NCBI GenBank assembly: GCA_024305405.1
Contig: JAKNDB010000110.1
Span: 2,108,001-2,172,000, forward strand
Source: Dirofilaria immitis
Lineage: Eukaryota; Nematoda; Chromadorea; Rhabditida; Onchocercidae
Direction of reading: 5' to 3'
Length of the DNA: 64,000 bases
Below are positions 37,930-49,844 of the stretch, one piece after another (within the stretch, counting starts at the first letter, position 1; each line of letters opens with the position of its first letter). The notes under the pieces are model-generated. The model made no database searches. It was not told the origin of the DNA and was given only the letters and a program-made list of their open reading frames with translations. The position numbers were made by a program, and so were the translations under genes.

Positions 37930-39177
37930 TTATTTTCTATCCCAGTCCTCTTCAATTATTAGTTTTTGTTCATTTACTGAATAAAAGCTTGAAAGTTGAT
38001 TTAGAGTTTTCAATACTTGAAGAATTTAGAAAAAATAAATAAACTAGTGTAAATGATTGAAATCTTTCATCTTCACTTTAATTTAAATCCATTTAAATGT
38101 TTGAACTGTATACAACTTACGGTCAGGTGGTTGTACAGATCGAACTTTATAAATAAATTTACGATGGCGTATATCAATCATTGAATCTTCCTCCTCTTCT
38201 TCCTCTTCTTCTTCTTCAACTGAAGTAAATGCTATTTAATTTTTTCTCCTTTTTTTGATTAAATTAAATTTAAGATCATGTTTATATTCTTTTAATTAAT
38301 ATAATGGAAAGAAAGTTTGAAGGAGAGAAGGAAATTTCAGATTTCAACTTACATGAAAATATATTATCCTAACACATTCTTATGCAATAGAAATAAAAAT
38401 TGCTGGAATATAAAAATACTTTTATATTAAATTTTGAAATTGTTAGGATAATATATTATATATATATGAAATGCTCCATACAAAATTTCCTGAGTGATAA
38501 ATCAGTCAATAGAAGAAACTTAGAATTTCCGGAAGAAAAAATCAATAGTGCAATACTCATACGTAAAATCAGTTATGTTTCCAAAAGATAAGATAAAGTA
38601 AACAAAGATTAATATCTTTGTTTTTATTATCAGAATTAATACTATCATATCAAAAGTGATTACACAGAAATAACATTAATACTTCGCCTTTCACAATAAT
38701 TCCTGATGATTAACTATATTCTGCCCAAAAACAGATCATGATGATAACCGTATTCTGTTTAATAAATAATTGATGTATCGTCTGATAATTTTTTAACTGT
38801 TAAATGAAAAGAAGAGGAAGAATAGATAGGAAAGTTTTTCGACTTGAAAAGTTAATGAGTAGTTTTCATTTGAATAGGATAGAATTATTAGATATTGAAA
38901 ATAGTATGAAACAAATTCAGCGAATGAATGCTATAGAAACTTTAAGGAGAAATCTTTAAAGAATAGAAAGAAATTTATGAGATATCAGATTATAATATAA
39001 ATTCATCTAAAAATAAAAATAGGTCTTAATAAATTGGCTACTACAAAAGGATTGATCGTTAAAAATTGCACATCAAAACTCATACAAAATAACGATAATT
39101 CTTCGGAATTTAAAAATTAATAAATAATTTAAAAGAAATGAAATCAATTTACCTCTCGATTTGATCTTTTCAGCCAT
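37930..39177 (-). CDS. 56-residue acidic/basic small protein, split over three exons
   Basis: Exon 1 (39153-39177) encodes MAEKIKSR and ends at donor G|GTAAAT. Exon 2 (38121-38219, acceptor ACTTCAG) encodes V, a run of nine Glu, then DSMIDIRHRKFIYKVRSVQ, ending C|GTAAGT. Exon 3 (37930-37976, acceptor TTATTCAG) encodes LNEQKLIIEEDWDRK and TAA. All joins are phase-consistent (25 + 99 + 47 bases = 57 codons including the stop). The peptide has an acidic N-terminal third and a basic middle; no signal or membrane segment. It ends 23 bases before the ATG of the 382-codon frame on the same strand. It may therefore be a conserved upstream reading frame or the first product of a two-cistron mRNA. I do not recognise a homologue. 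A different exon 3 would change the C terminus. Confidence 0.5.
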
Positions 39178-39611
39178 TATTAATGCTCAGTGATTATTGC
39201 CGTTATTTAGAAATTGATAATGATAATGATTAACTGTGATGTAATAGATGTAAACGAATAGCAAATGATACGAAATTACACCGTTAGAAACAGTTCGGCT
39301 TTCTTTCTAAGTTGCTGATAATAAGTTTGAAAATATTTGAAGATAAAAGTTAAGACGGAACAAAAGCACACAGCTTGCCTTTATGATTTTCGTTCTGAGA
39401 TGAAATGTTTTTTCTTATTTTTTTTTTTAAGGAGGTGGGATAAAATAAAGTTAGAGGAAAAAGCTGAACTAGAAATAATACAGCATGTTTCGAACTGCAA
39501 AATACGTTTTTGTTATTTGTGTGTATATTTGTCTAACTTGTGATATGAAAACATTTGAACATTCTATCTCTAAGCTAACGTTTCCAAGTTTTCTATCTAT
39601 CACAAAATAAT

Positions 39612-39616
<5 letters not shown>

Positions 39617-39657
<41 letters not shown>

Positions 39658-39683
39658 ACACACACACACATACACACACACAC
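39617..39683. repeat. (CA)n microsatellite
   Basis: A nearly pure CA dinucleotide run of about 67 bases with two or three CATA interruptions. Confidence 0.95.
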
Positions 39684-41378
39684 AGAAAACAATTAGAATG
39701 AATTCTTTTCGATTAAAAAAGTTTAAATTAGAAAATATTTCTACAATATATTTTGTTTTCTTGAATACTGTTAGAAGCTGAGAAACGTTTCTCTCATTAC
39801 TATTGCTATTTCAAATAAATTCTTTTTTTTTTTTTAAAGTATTAACAAAAATGAGGAAGAAACAACTGTTTTAATTATGTCATAAAGATTTTGTCGCTTT
39901 TTTAAATTATACCTTTATGCTTCAATCTCTTCATTTTATAGTCTATACACATGAAAATGTATTTCCTTACACTTTTTATATAATACACCGCATATGCTGA
40001 CGTAGATAGATAAAATCGTCAGGTATGCTTTACAGACGTAATTAGCATTCCTTTCTACCTTCCCTATACATTCAAAAATATTATTATACTTCTCTTTATT
40101 CTTCAAATACTTCAAGAAAAATGTAAGATAAAAGATCTGAAATTTTTTCAAAAAAAAAACTCCAATTGAAGACGATAAATTTGAAGAATATTTCATAGAT
40201 TTTTTGCTTTCTACAAAAGAATCAGTCGTCCTATTTCTTTAATAAAGTATATATTCTTGAAGGAAGTGAAATTTAAAACTTTTTAGTCATTTCATAGTAT
40301 CAAAGAAAAAATTTGTCACCATAAAAATTAGCTATAAAATATTCATTGATATTTCTTATCTTATCAAAATTTTACTCTATCAAGCATAACAAAGATAATT
40401 TATACCTTGTTATGGATAAGGTCAAGTAATCCGGAATGTGTTATTTGTTAAATTTTCTAATAACTTATTCAATTAGAATTCAAATTTTTTAGAAGTTTTA
40501 GCATTGCTATTGCACAATATTCTTCAATTTTACCTAATTGTACGCTTAAATTTTATTCAGCTTATTTATTTCAACCTGTTATTTAATTCATTTCTTCAAG
40601 TATGCAACTTATGCGCCCTTGAAAAAAAAATTTTCTCTCCTTTCTTCCTAACTTATATGTTGTAGAATCATAGTTAAGCGCAACTTTTTAATCGTTGATT
40701 GTCTTTTGTAACTGTTCTGCAGTGCTGCCCATCATTAGTTATATGAAATTATCATATTTCGCATTCATTGAAATATACGTAATCAGAATTTCAAGTAGTA
40801 AATAATGGAATTTATGATCAAGCAAGAAATCTATAAGTTCGACATCTTGACGATGTCAATCACTACATTCCACGCAATACCATGTTAATCATTTGTCAAT
40901 TTTTACCAGATTTTGATTAGTGTTGGCATATCAAGTTTGATATGGCTTTTTTCCAACTTTAGAAAGTAGCATCTAATGCTGCATTGGTTAACAAGGAGAA
41001 AAGTACGCCAGATATCTCTACAAATAAATAATTTATACCAAGCAAAAAAAAAGTACTATAAAATGTCATTTCCTATCGTCATCGACAATATTCTTTTTTC
41101 CGGTGGATATTAGATCGCATTAATTAAAAGCTTTTAGCAACAAATGGTTGCGATATACTTATCAGATAACTATCACAAATAAGAATTCATAGAAATTAAA
41201 GTGCAATCTGATACCCACCGAAAAGAGAATACTGTCGATTAAAGTGCAGGATGATTTCCAAATTTCATTATTCCAGTTCTATCGATATGTACATATGTAT
41301 CATGAAGCGATTTACAAGTTAGTAAGGATATCGAGAAGCAATAAAAAGTGAACAAGTTTTCTATCATTCGTTATGATA

Positions 41379-41470
41379 ATTCATTTGATGTGCAGATGAT
41401 TCAGATGAATGTTTTCAGTTTTGCGACTCATCAAGATGATTCATTTGATGTAGAGATGATTCAGATGAAA
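41379..41470. repeat. Direct repeat, about 31 bases, spaced 59 bases
   Basis: GATTCATTTGATGTGCAGAT..TCAGATGAA near 41380 recurs near 41438 with one or two changes. Each copy contains internal GATGATTCA-like subrepeats. Confidence 0.8.
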
Positions 41471-42582
41471 GCTTCAGAAACCAACATCTAACGTAGCGCA
41501 ATACCAATGTCTCTGGTTTTTCTATTCAATGATTTATCATCTTTGCCCATTCATTTGCCTGCATGTTTCATTCCTACTTCCTTTAATAAAATGAGAGATG
41601 AAAGTATGGTAAATGGTCAAGGATCAAGAATGATATGTATAAGAGAAAGTGATGCAAATTTTGATTCATATTCTCGATTTTCTCGAATCAATTCACAATT
41701 TCGCTAGAAATGATTTCAATCATTTACCAGATTCGATTTCATTGATTTCAAAATTTTGCTCTCACTTGTCGTAAATCAATTTTTTGATTTATTTTTAGTT
41801 GAAGTGTTTTTTTGCCAAAGTCACAACAGCATATTGCATCCATAATTATTACTCAAATATTATTTTTGCGTTGATATTAGTTAACTTCAAAATTTTAATG
41901 ATAATATATCTTCAAATTTTTAAGCTAATTTTCAAAATAATTCAATTAAATTAATTTACAACTTAATATGAATTGAATTTTGCTAACAGCTTATGTTCAT
42001 AACATTTAGCAATCAACAAGAATCGATAATTATTCCTTATATGTCAATAAATTATTTTAAGTAATGCTCACGAATGACAATATTGATGACCTTTGACTTT
42101 TTTGATTCTTCTGAATGCTAATTTGTCATTATAATATGATAAAGTGTCATTTATTTTCCTAATTAGCATAAAATAAAGAGGTAAACATCTTTAATAAACG
42201 ATTTTCAAAAATTTTATCTGGCTTTTCCCAAGTGGATGATGGGATAAAAGTGATGTTACTAGCTATGAGCATCTGAAAATTCTCATATGTTGGGTAACAT
42301 GAGATAAATAATAATTCATGAATGCTGACTTCGTTATATCTGTAAGAAGCCAAGATAAACTTATTGTGATGGTTTAAAAATTAATATGGAATTGGTGATA
42401 AAGACTGATGACGCACTTCTCAAATTGCTTTCCTACGAGCAGATCTCGTTTCCCATTTTGAATTATAAATCCTTTCTCTCAATCCTCTTGAAATAGCCAT
42501 TTTTAAATGGAAGCGAATCTGATTTGGTTATTTGTTAAACTTCCAAAGGTTTAATCTACTAAATACCATCTCGCATTTCGTT

Positions 42583-45500
42583 ATGATCAGTGCTGATGTT
42601 TTATGCCGCGTTTGTGGTGATCGAGCCAGTGGTTTGTTTTCAAAAATATTTTAGATTCACATATTAATCAAGAGATTTAGAATATTAAAAAAATCAAAAA
42701 TTTTTTGATTTTTAATAAATTCTGATTGAATTTTAAACATGCATATTTTAGTCAAAGTTTTTAGGAAGACACTATGGAGTTCAAAGTTGCGACGGATGTC
42801 GAGGCTTTTTAAAAGGTATGTCGTGGTTAGCGCATTCAAAAAGTAATTTGAAAAGGTAATTTGAATAAATTCAGTTAAATGATTGGAACAGTCATGTGAA
42901 ACAAAGTTGAAGTAGATTATCATTAACAAACTGTTTAATCAGAGTTCAAGCAAATTGCTTTTAAATTTCACTTTAAAATCAATACATTTAAATTTCATTT
43001 AAAATCAGTTTTATTTTTATTACAACCTGTTTATTTATCATTAGTTTCTTTTTTTTTCTTTTTAAAAAAAAATGAAAGAATTTTGTTCCGATAGACGTCT
43101 CGGAACAATGGTCAAGAGAAGTGATCAAACTGTATAAACTAACACAGTTTAACAATAAAATGAAGAAACATCTGCGATTTTTTTTAAATGCCATTAGTTA
43201 TTTTCGTTTTCTTTTAACTGACGAATTTAATTTTGATCCAAAAATACTTCGCTTCAATGATAAAGAAAGCAATTGACTGATAACTTTATAATAAAAAGAA
43301 TCCTATACAATTCATTAAGATAATATCATCCCTTGTTTTTTGTTTAAGGAGGCAATTATAAATTTTCTAAACAATTTTGGTTCTGTCGATGTTTAGCCAA
43401 ATGAAATTCGATAAATTCCATAAGTTTGTTGAATTTCATTCTAGCAATTTCACAAAAATTAAATCTTTTTTTCGTCAACATTTCATAGCTAGTAGTAATT
43501 TGAATTATTAATAGCAAAAGTTGAGCAAGTTTCAGACTTTTAAACGCTAGATTCAAATCTATATGAACTTTATAACCAATTAAAAGATAATGGATTTTTT
43601 CTTCTTTAGTACAGCGTATCCATTCTATTAAAACTTTGAACAGTCATGAAAATAAAGGAGAAGATATTACTTTGAAAAATATATAAAATTTCTATTGCTT
43701 GAAATTTCCTAATATTTTATTTAATCAGCTGTTTATTATAAATTTCAATAATTAGTATTATAATTAATACTATGCTTATCTTCCTACTATATCAGTAGTA
43801 TTGTGTGCTAGAATTATGAATCAAATTTTTTTATTTATCTATACAATAAAACACTTTCGATATTAAATAGAAATGGTTATTTAAATAAAATAAATTTCAG
43901 CAATTAATTTAAATTTAATCTGATTTATTTTCCTAGATCCAATTCACTTTCTCCACAAAATATCCTTTGCAATTATATTCCTTCGATTCGTCATATTTAA
44001 TTAAGGAAAGTTTGAAGATCCGTAAGGCGTTCGATGAGATACGAATGTAAGGATCAAAAGCAGTGCATTGTCGACGTAGCAAGAAGAAATCAATGTCAAG
44101 CATGTCGTTTTCGCAAATGTCTCGCCGTATCGATGAATCCACGTGGTTTGTTTTATCGGCGGCATATCATATCAAATTACAATATTTCAAATTTTGATAC
44201 TTTCTTTAAAAAACAAAACCTTTCACTTCTGTGATGATATTTCAAAAATTTATAAACAAAAAATATATATATCTATTGCGGCTTATATAAATTGAATTTC
44301 TCAGATTCTATTTGTCTTTAAGAGTTGAATTGTTTAAAATTTTTATAAATTTAATTAACTGATATGCATTCATTTATGTATCTGTGAAATTTTCAAAAAG
44401 TTAATTCAAATTATCCAAATAGCAAATTACTATTCAACATTTGTTCGTATATTTATAGCTGTACAAGACGGAAGAAAAGTACGATTACGTTCGTCAAAAA
44501 TACTTCAGAAAAGGTAAGAATAAGTAGCAATTACAAATGGTATATTTGAATTCATTAAATATTCATTTATTTATTTTTAATCGAATTGGATTCAACGCAA
44601 TATTATTATAATTTAAGATTTCATAATTACTTGATAACATCATTTGATGAGCCTACTGAAGGGTCAAAAGACAACAAAAATTATTTTATAGGTTTGTTTT
44701 TAATTCTTTGTTTCCTTTTGCAAATATATTAATATTTTCATATCAAGGATTTTAACGCTAACAAAACTTCTTAGAACAAAATAAAAAACCAAACAAAAAA
44801 GAATTTGGTTAAAAAATTCAATTTGGGATTTTAATTTAAGTTACAAATTATAAGTAATCTATTTCAAATATTTTTTGTGATCGAATAAAGAAAATCATTG
44901 AATCAATGATTAATTTGCGCTTATTCAAAGGTCAAGAAACGGCGAGTCAAACATTTACATTTGCAAAACGATTGGCAGCGGTTGGAGAATCTGGCCGACC
45001 AGATTTAAATATTTATCTGAATTTCATGTTACGATTTATGATGCTCGTACCATCGTTATCAGATATGAGTATTGAACAGAGAATTTTGTTGCTGGATCAT
45101 TCTTGGCATAGGCTATTCATCGTCAATTATGCGGCATATCTTGAAAGCAGTGAATTTCAACAATTTTTTTTTCCTTTTCTTATATAATTAAAGTACTATT
45201 TTACTCAAATATATATATTTTATATTCTAGCAATTGAAATTTTTAGATTATATCAAATTTGGTCGACTACAAGAAGTTTTGCAAAATATGAATTCATTAA
45301 TGCTAAATCCGTTTGAAATTTAATAGCTATGCAAGACTATTATTTCTGATTCAGGTCACTTTAATTTATATTATCCCATACCTTGTAGCTTTTTTTTATA
45401 ACGCCTTTTAATATCCGATTTTTTGGATTTTTCAATTTCTTGATTTTGAAATAATTTTATATTTCAGGAAAAATAATTTCATCAAAATATATCGTGGAAG

Positions 45501-45877
45501 TTTTGATAAATTCTGGAATTTTTATTTTATTGAATTATGATATTTATATTTTCTTTGCAGTGGACGAAATTTTCGGTAATTTCCCAACATAATATGTTTA
45601 TCAAAATCAAGCATTCAATTTTCTTATCAAATTTGAAACATATGCAATGATTACATCAATGCAAAGCTGCAAGAATCATAGTTCAAAGTTGATAAAATTG
45701 ATGGAATTAATTCAAACAATTTCAAAAGAAACTGTATCACGAACATTCTTCCCAAACCGACCTTTTAGAATCCAATTAGGAATCGTTTGTAGATTAACCG
45801 AAGGTCGTCCTTCTTTCATTTACAGCTTAATGATTTCATTCCTTGATCATTTCAAATATTTCTTTTATTCTAAATAA
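42583..45877 (+). CDS. Nuclear hormone receptor, NR2E-like (tailless/PNR group)
   Basis: This is a ligand-regulated or orphan transcription factor of the nucleus. Exon 1 (ATG 42583) encodes [17 protein letters not shown], the first half of zinc finger 1. The exon at about 42766-42815 gives [14 protein letters not shown] with the P-box. The exon from 44018 gives the second finger ([20 protein letters not shown], then [16 protein letters not shown]). The exon at 44460-44515 gives [14 protein letters not shown], resembling the A-box after the DNA-binding domain in NR2E receptors. Ligand-domain helices follow at about 44935-45170 ([39 protein letters not shown]), 45235-45354 ([14 protein letters not shown]) and 45640-45800 ([19 protein letters not shown]). 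Frame breaks are at 42806-42810 (one T short; restoring it gives the usual GFFKRS) and 45316-45318 (one A extra). The subgroup is judged from [11 protein letters not shown] and AVQ motifs. Exact 3' end and the 44.5-44.9 kb interval are uncertain. Confidence 0.87.
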
Positions 45878-48800
45878 TAATTCAGGGCAATATATTGTTC
45901 ACTATATAATCATTTTTAATGCTATTTTGATTCAGAATTTTAAATTCGAAAAGTCTTTCTGAAAATATCTAAATTCCTTTAAACATTTGAATAACAATTC
46001 AAATATTTATGCAACTTCAAAATTACTGAATTTTTGTTATTATAATGCAACACTTTGCATGTACTTTCAACAACAACAATAAAATATCTCATCGAAATGA
46101 TGAATGCTTCATTTTCTATCATAAATAAGGTTTTATAAGTTTCTCTTTAAATATGGAAAAAATATTTAAAAACTGATATTTAAATCTTCTCTTCCTGAAC
46201 TATTCAAATGAAATAAGTAATTTTTTTTTGAATGAACTATCCGACGTTTTCTAATGAAATATGCTACTTTGAATGTTATTACTATTCACTCTTATTGAGC
46301 TTATTTATTATAAAAATACAAATCTCACAGAGGAAATTTTATAAATTAACATATTTTCTTATCTTCACTGATAAATGTATAGCATGTCATTCATTCACTA
46401 TCCTTCTTTTTTTGTTATCAATATTAATGAACAAATTATGCAATAAATGATTCATGCAATACCTGTTCATGCATATAAATGCAGGTATTGGATACACTGT
46501 CAATTAGTTGTTATATTACGCTGCAGTATCATTTTCAATGTATTTTGTTAGGATAATAATTTAAAGTAAATAATAGAATAAATAAGTATAATTGGAATAG
46601 AAAATGGCATAAGTGGAAGAATAGCATAAATAAAATCAAAAGGTAAGATTGATTCACCTGTGATGAAAAAATTCCTAATTTTATTTAGAAAAATTTTAAA
46701 TCTATCCCCTACATAATCATATTCTTGAAGTTATTCTGAAAATAAAAAAAATTCTTAATTTTTAATTTTTTCAAAAGTTAGCGAAAATTTTATTAATTTT
46801 AATAAATCGGAAAATTGTATCAATTCTATATAGTAATAATAAGATGAATGAATTGAAATTGGGGAATTTTAATCATATTGTTAAAAGATATTTCAAAATA
46901 TAAAAATAGTTTCTAATCGATAAACATAATCAAAAAGTTAAGTAGACTTTTCGGCTTTTGATTTATTTAGCTAATAACTCGTCTTTGTTTTTCATTTTAA
47001 ATCTATCCTAAATTTTATATTGGAATAGCTTTTTATCGCACGGTTTACGCTCAAAATAAAAGATGTCAAAATACAAAATTTTGCTTTATTTGGGCATCCT
47101 TTCCAAATGAGATATATATAATATAATAACGAATTAAATTTTTTTTCTTGAAAATTTCAGACTAATTGTATTAGTTTTTTTGCCTTTTATTTTTATCATT
47201 ATGATAATTGGTTGATATGAAATGCTTAAATGGAATATTTAATGCCATGATATAAAATGACGATAAATTGTTAAATTAATATCGATGATAAATTCAGGTG
47301 AAAAGTTATGAGAAAGAAAAGCTCACATACGCTTAACAGAATTATATTTAATATATGATCAAATAGCACAAAATCAAAAATATCAACAAAAGGGTGATGT
47401 ACTGATTAATGGAATCTTCTTTATGCATATAATGAAGTATTATAACGATAAGTTTTTGAGTTTACATCACGTATCGATTCGTCGTTTCATATATATATAT
47501 ATATATATGTATTGATATTAAATGTTCTGTACTCTTTTCTTTCTTCATCATTTTTGAACAATTTTTCGCAATACAAAATATACAATTTGATTTATGAATC
47601 ATCATTAACCCCTCATTTTAAAGTATTCTACCGGAGAAAGAGAGAGTACTACTGTCGCATTTTTCCGTTGCGAAAATATTGAAATCAAATGCTGATTTCT
47701 CCCTTTAACATTTTCTCCTTTCCTCTTTCCTCTCTCTCGCCTCTATCTCTCTCTCTTTCCCTTCCATTAATTTTTGCTTAAAATATTTCCCTTCACTGTA
47801 TAGCTATTTTTTGTTTTACTGTTTAATTTTGATGTCATTTTCTTTCTGTTTTCGATTTTTCTCAGATATTTCTCGACATTAGTGATTTTATTTTTTAATT
47901 TTAAATCTAATTATTAATTAATTATAACTTTTATTGATTAGTCTTTTAGAAAGTTGAGAAATAATTAGTTCAAAACATTACCATTCTTTTTTTTATTTTG
48001 GAACATTCCCTCAGATTAAAGTATTTAATCAAGTTAGCCTATTTTCGGGAAAAAATAGGATGAAAAAATTTTTCCTTTTATGTTTTTGTCATAACACTAT
48101 TTTAGGATAGTTCGTTTCTCTTTTCTCCCTCTCTCTCCCTCTCTCTCTCTCTCTTTTTTTCTAATACTTGTTGAAGCTCACAATAATTTTGTCTTTTGGG
48201 AAAAGCTGTGTAAGTTAAAGAAAAATAAGAAAAAAAAAGTGGAAAATGCTTCATTTTAACATTACTACTATCTATTTCCTTTTCATTTCATCCTATTTTT
48301 CTTATATATTTCTTTGCAAATTATTCGCTTATTGCATTCTTTCGATATTTCGAAAGAAATTTTTGAAACATTTCGATTAAATCGTTTGGAATGAATCTCT
48401 TCCTACAGTAATCATTTGCCAATCTAATATTAAAGAGAAAAAAAGAAGAATGAAGAAAGCAGTTTTGTGTCATAAAATTTTCAACTTAAATTTACAATAC
48501 GCGAATATTTTTTGCTTTTGCTTTCATTTAGAACCACAGAAAGCAAGAAAAAAAGAGATGAAAATTCATCCATTCTTCGAAATACATACTTGAAATGAAA
48601 TGCTTCGAATTTCAAAGTGTGTAAGTTTTTTTCTTTTTTTTCAAAAAAGAAACATGAAAATGTTGAAAGTTAACTGTAGCGGTTCTGCGGTTCTTGGCTA
48701 TAATAGAAGGATTAACTCAAAAAGTTTGATTTAAAAGATTGAAAATCCGATTTCGATTTTGTTTTTTTAATTTTTATTTCTTATTTTTAATTGAACGTTG

Positions 48801-49844
48801 AAAATACTCACTTGTGCTTTAGGATGATTATTTAAATAAAATTCGAAATTTATGAGAATTCTAAAACTAAATGATTTATTTATTTACATTTCAATTAGCA
48901 AATTTAATAGAAGCATCAAAATTAAATAATTATTTATTTCTTTTCATTGTTGCTTCGTAGTTTATATATTATAGGATAAATATGATCATTATTTGTAAAC
49001 TCTTTTATGGATGGATTTTATTTGTGAGTGACCATCATTAATAATTTCAGGAAATATAAAGATCGGATTCTTTATGATTTAGGCAACTATTACAATAATC
49101 GTTAAATGCTTGTTTCAGACAGTTTTTAAATTTTAAAATTGATTTTTGAGTGCTTTTAAATGTTGGTAAGTATCAGAAATGAAGCATCATGCGGAAATGT
49201 TTTACACAGTTTGATTGTTGTTGATATTTCGCTTTTTTTTGAAAAAAATTCATAATGTTGTGAGGACATGGGTCGATCTGATATTTCGTTTATGAACTTT
49301 TTAAGAGTAATATTTGGAGAAACCGAAAGTGTCATTAATTTTGGAAATTTAAGAATTTAGTTATATGAAGTTAATTGAATTATAAAATTTCTAATAATTT
49401 TTTAAAACATTCATAAAATCTGATATCTTTTAAATCACAGTTCTTTTTGAATAGGCGAAAATTGAAAATATATGAAATATTTAATCTTTTTTATTTTTTT
49501 TACTAATTACACAATTTATAACAAATATAATTATTGTGTACCGTAGTTAACTATTATGTTATACGTATTAATACATAATACGCAAATATATAGAATCACG
49601 AATTATGTATAGAGTTAATCAGCTAAATAATGAATTAATTGGTTGCTATTAATTGATCGATTACTTACTTTTATGGCAGTAACGAATATAAATTATTTGC
49701 ATATAATCTGCTTGTGATCGATTAATGAATTCTATAAAATTATATTCTACACTGATGTTAATTCGAATTTTTTTTTTTAAATGATATTAATTTGAATTTA
49801 AAAAGCAAATAATTTTGCAGTTTTGTTTATTGTAAGATAGAAAT
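45878..49844. other. Long AT-rich intergenic region
   Basis: About 4 kb between two plus-strand genes. No exon was recognised. It holds CT-rich tracts at about 47700-47765 and 48120-48160 and short TA runs near 47490. It probably includes the promoter of the G alpha gene, but no specific site can be named. Confidence 0.5.
48120..48160. repeat. (CT)n / CCCTCTCT pyrimidine tract
   Basis: A run of TCTCCCTCTC units followed by pure CT dinucleotides and a T run. A related tract lies at about 47715-47762. Such polypyrimidine runs stand out from the AT-rich flanks. Confidence 0.85.

Larger units (their letters stand above)
39178..42582. other. Intergenic, repeats only
   Basis: This is a divergent intergenic region between the minus-strand pair and the nuclear receptor gene. 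It contains the (CA)n run at 39617-39683 and the 41379-41470 duplication. An open frame at 41507-41707 (+) has plausible composition but no splice support. Promoters are expected here but no element can be named. Confidence 0.5.

Noticed and set aside
39469..39681. Minus-strand frame with Cys-Val repeats
   Set aside because: Translation of the (CA)n microsatellite.
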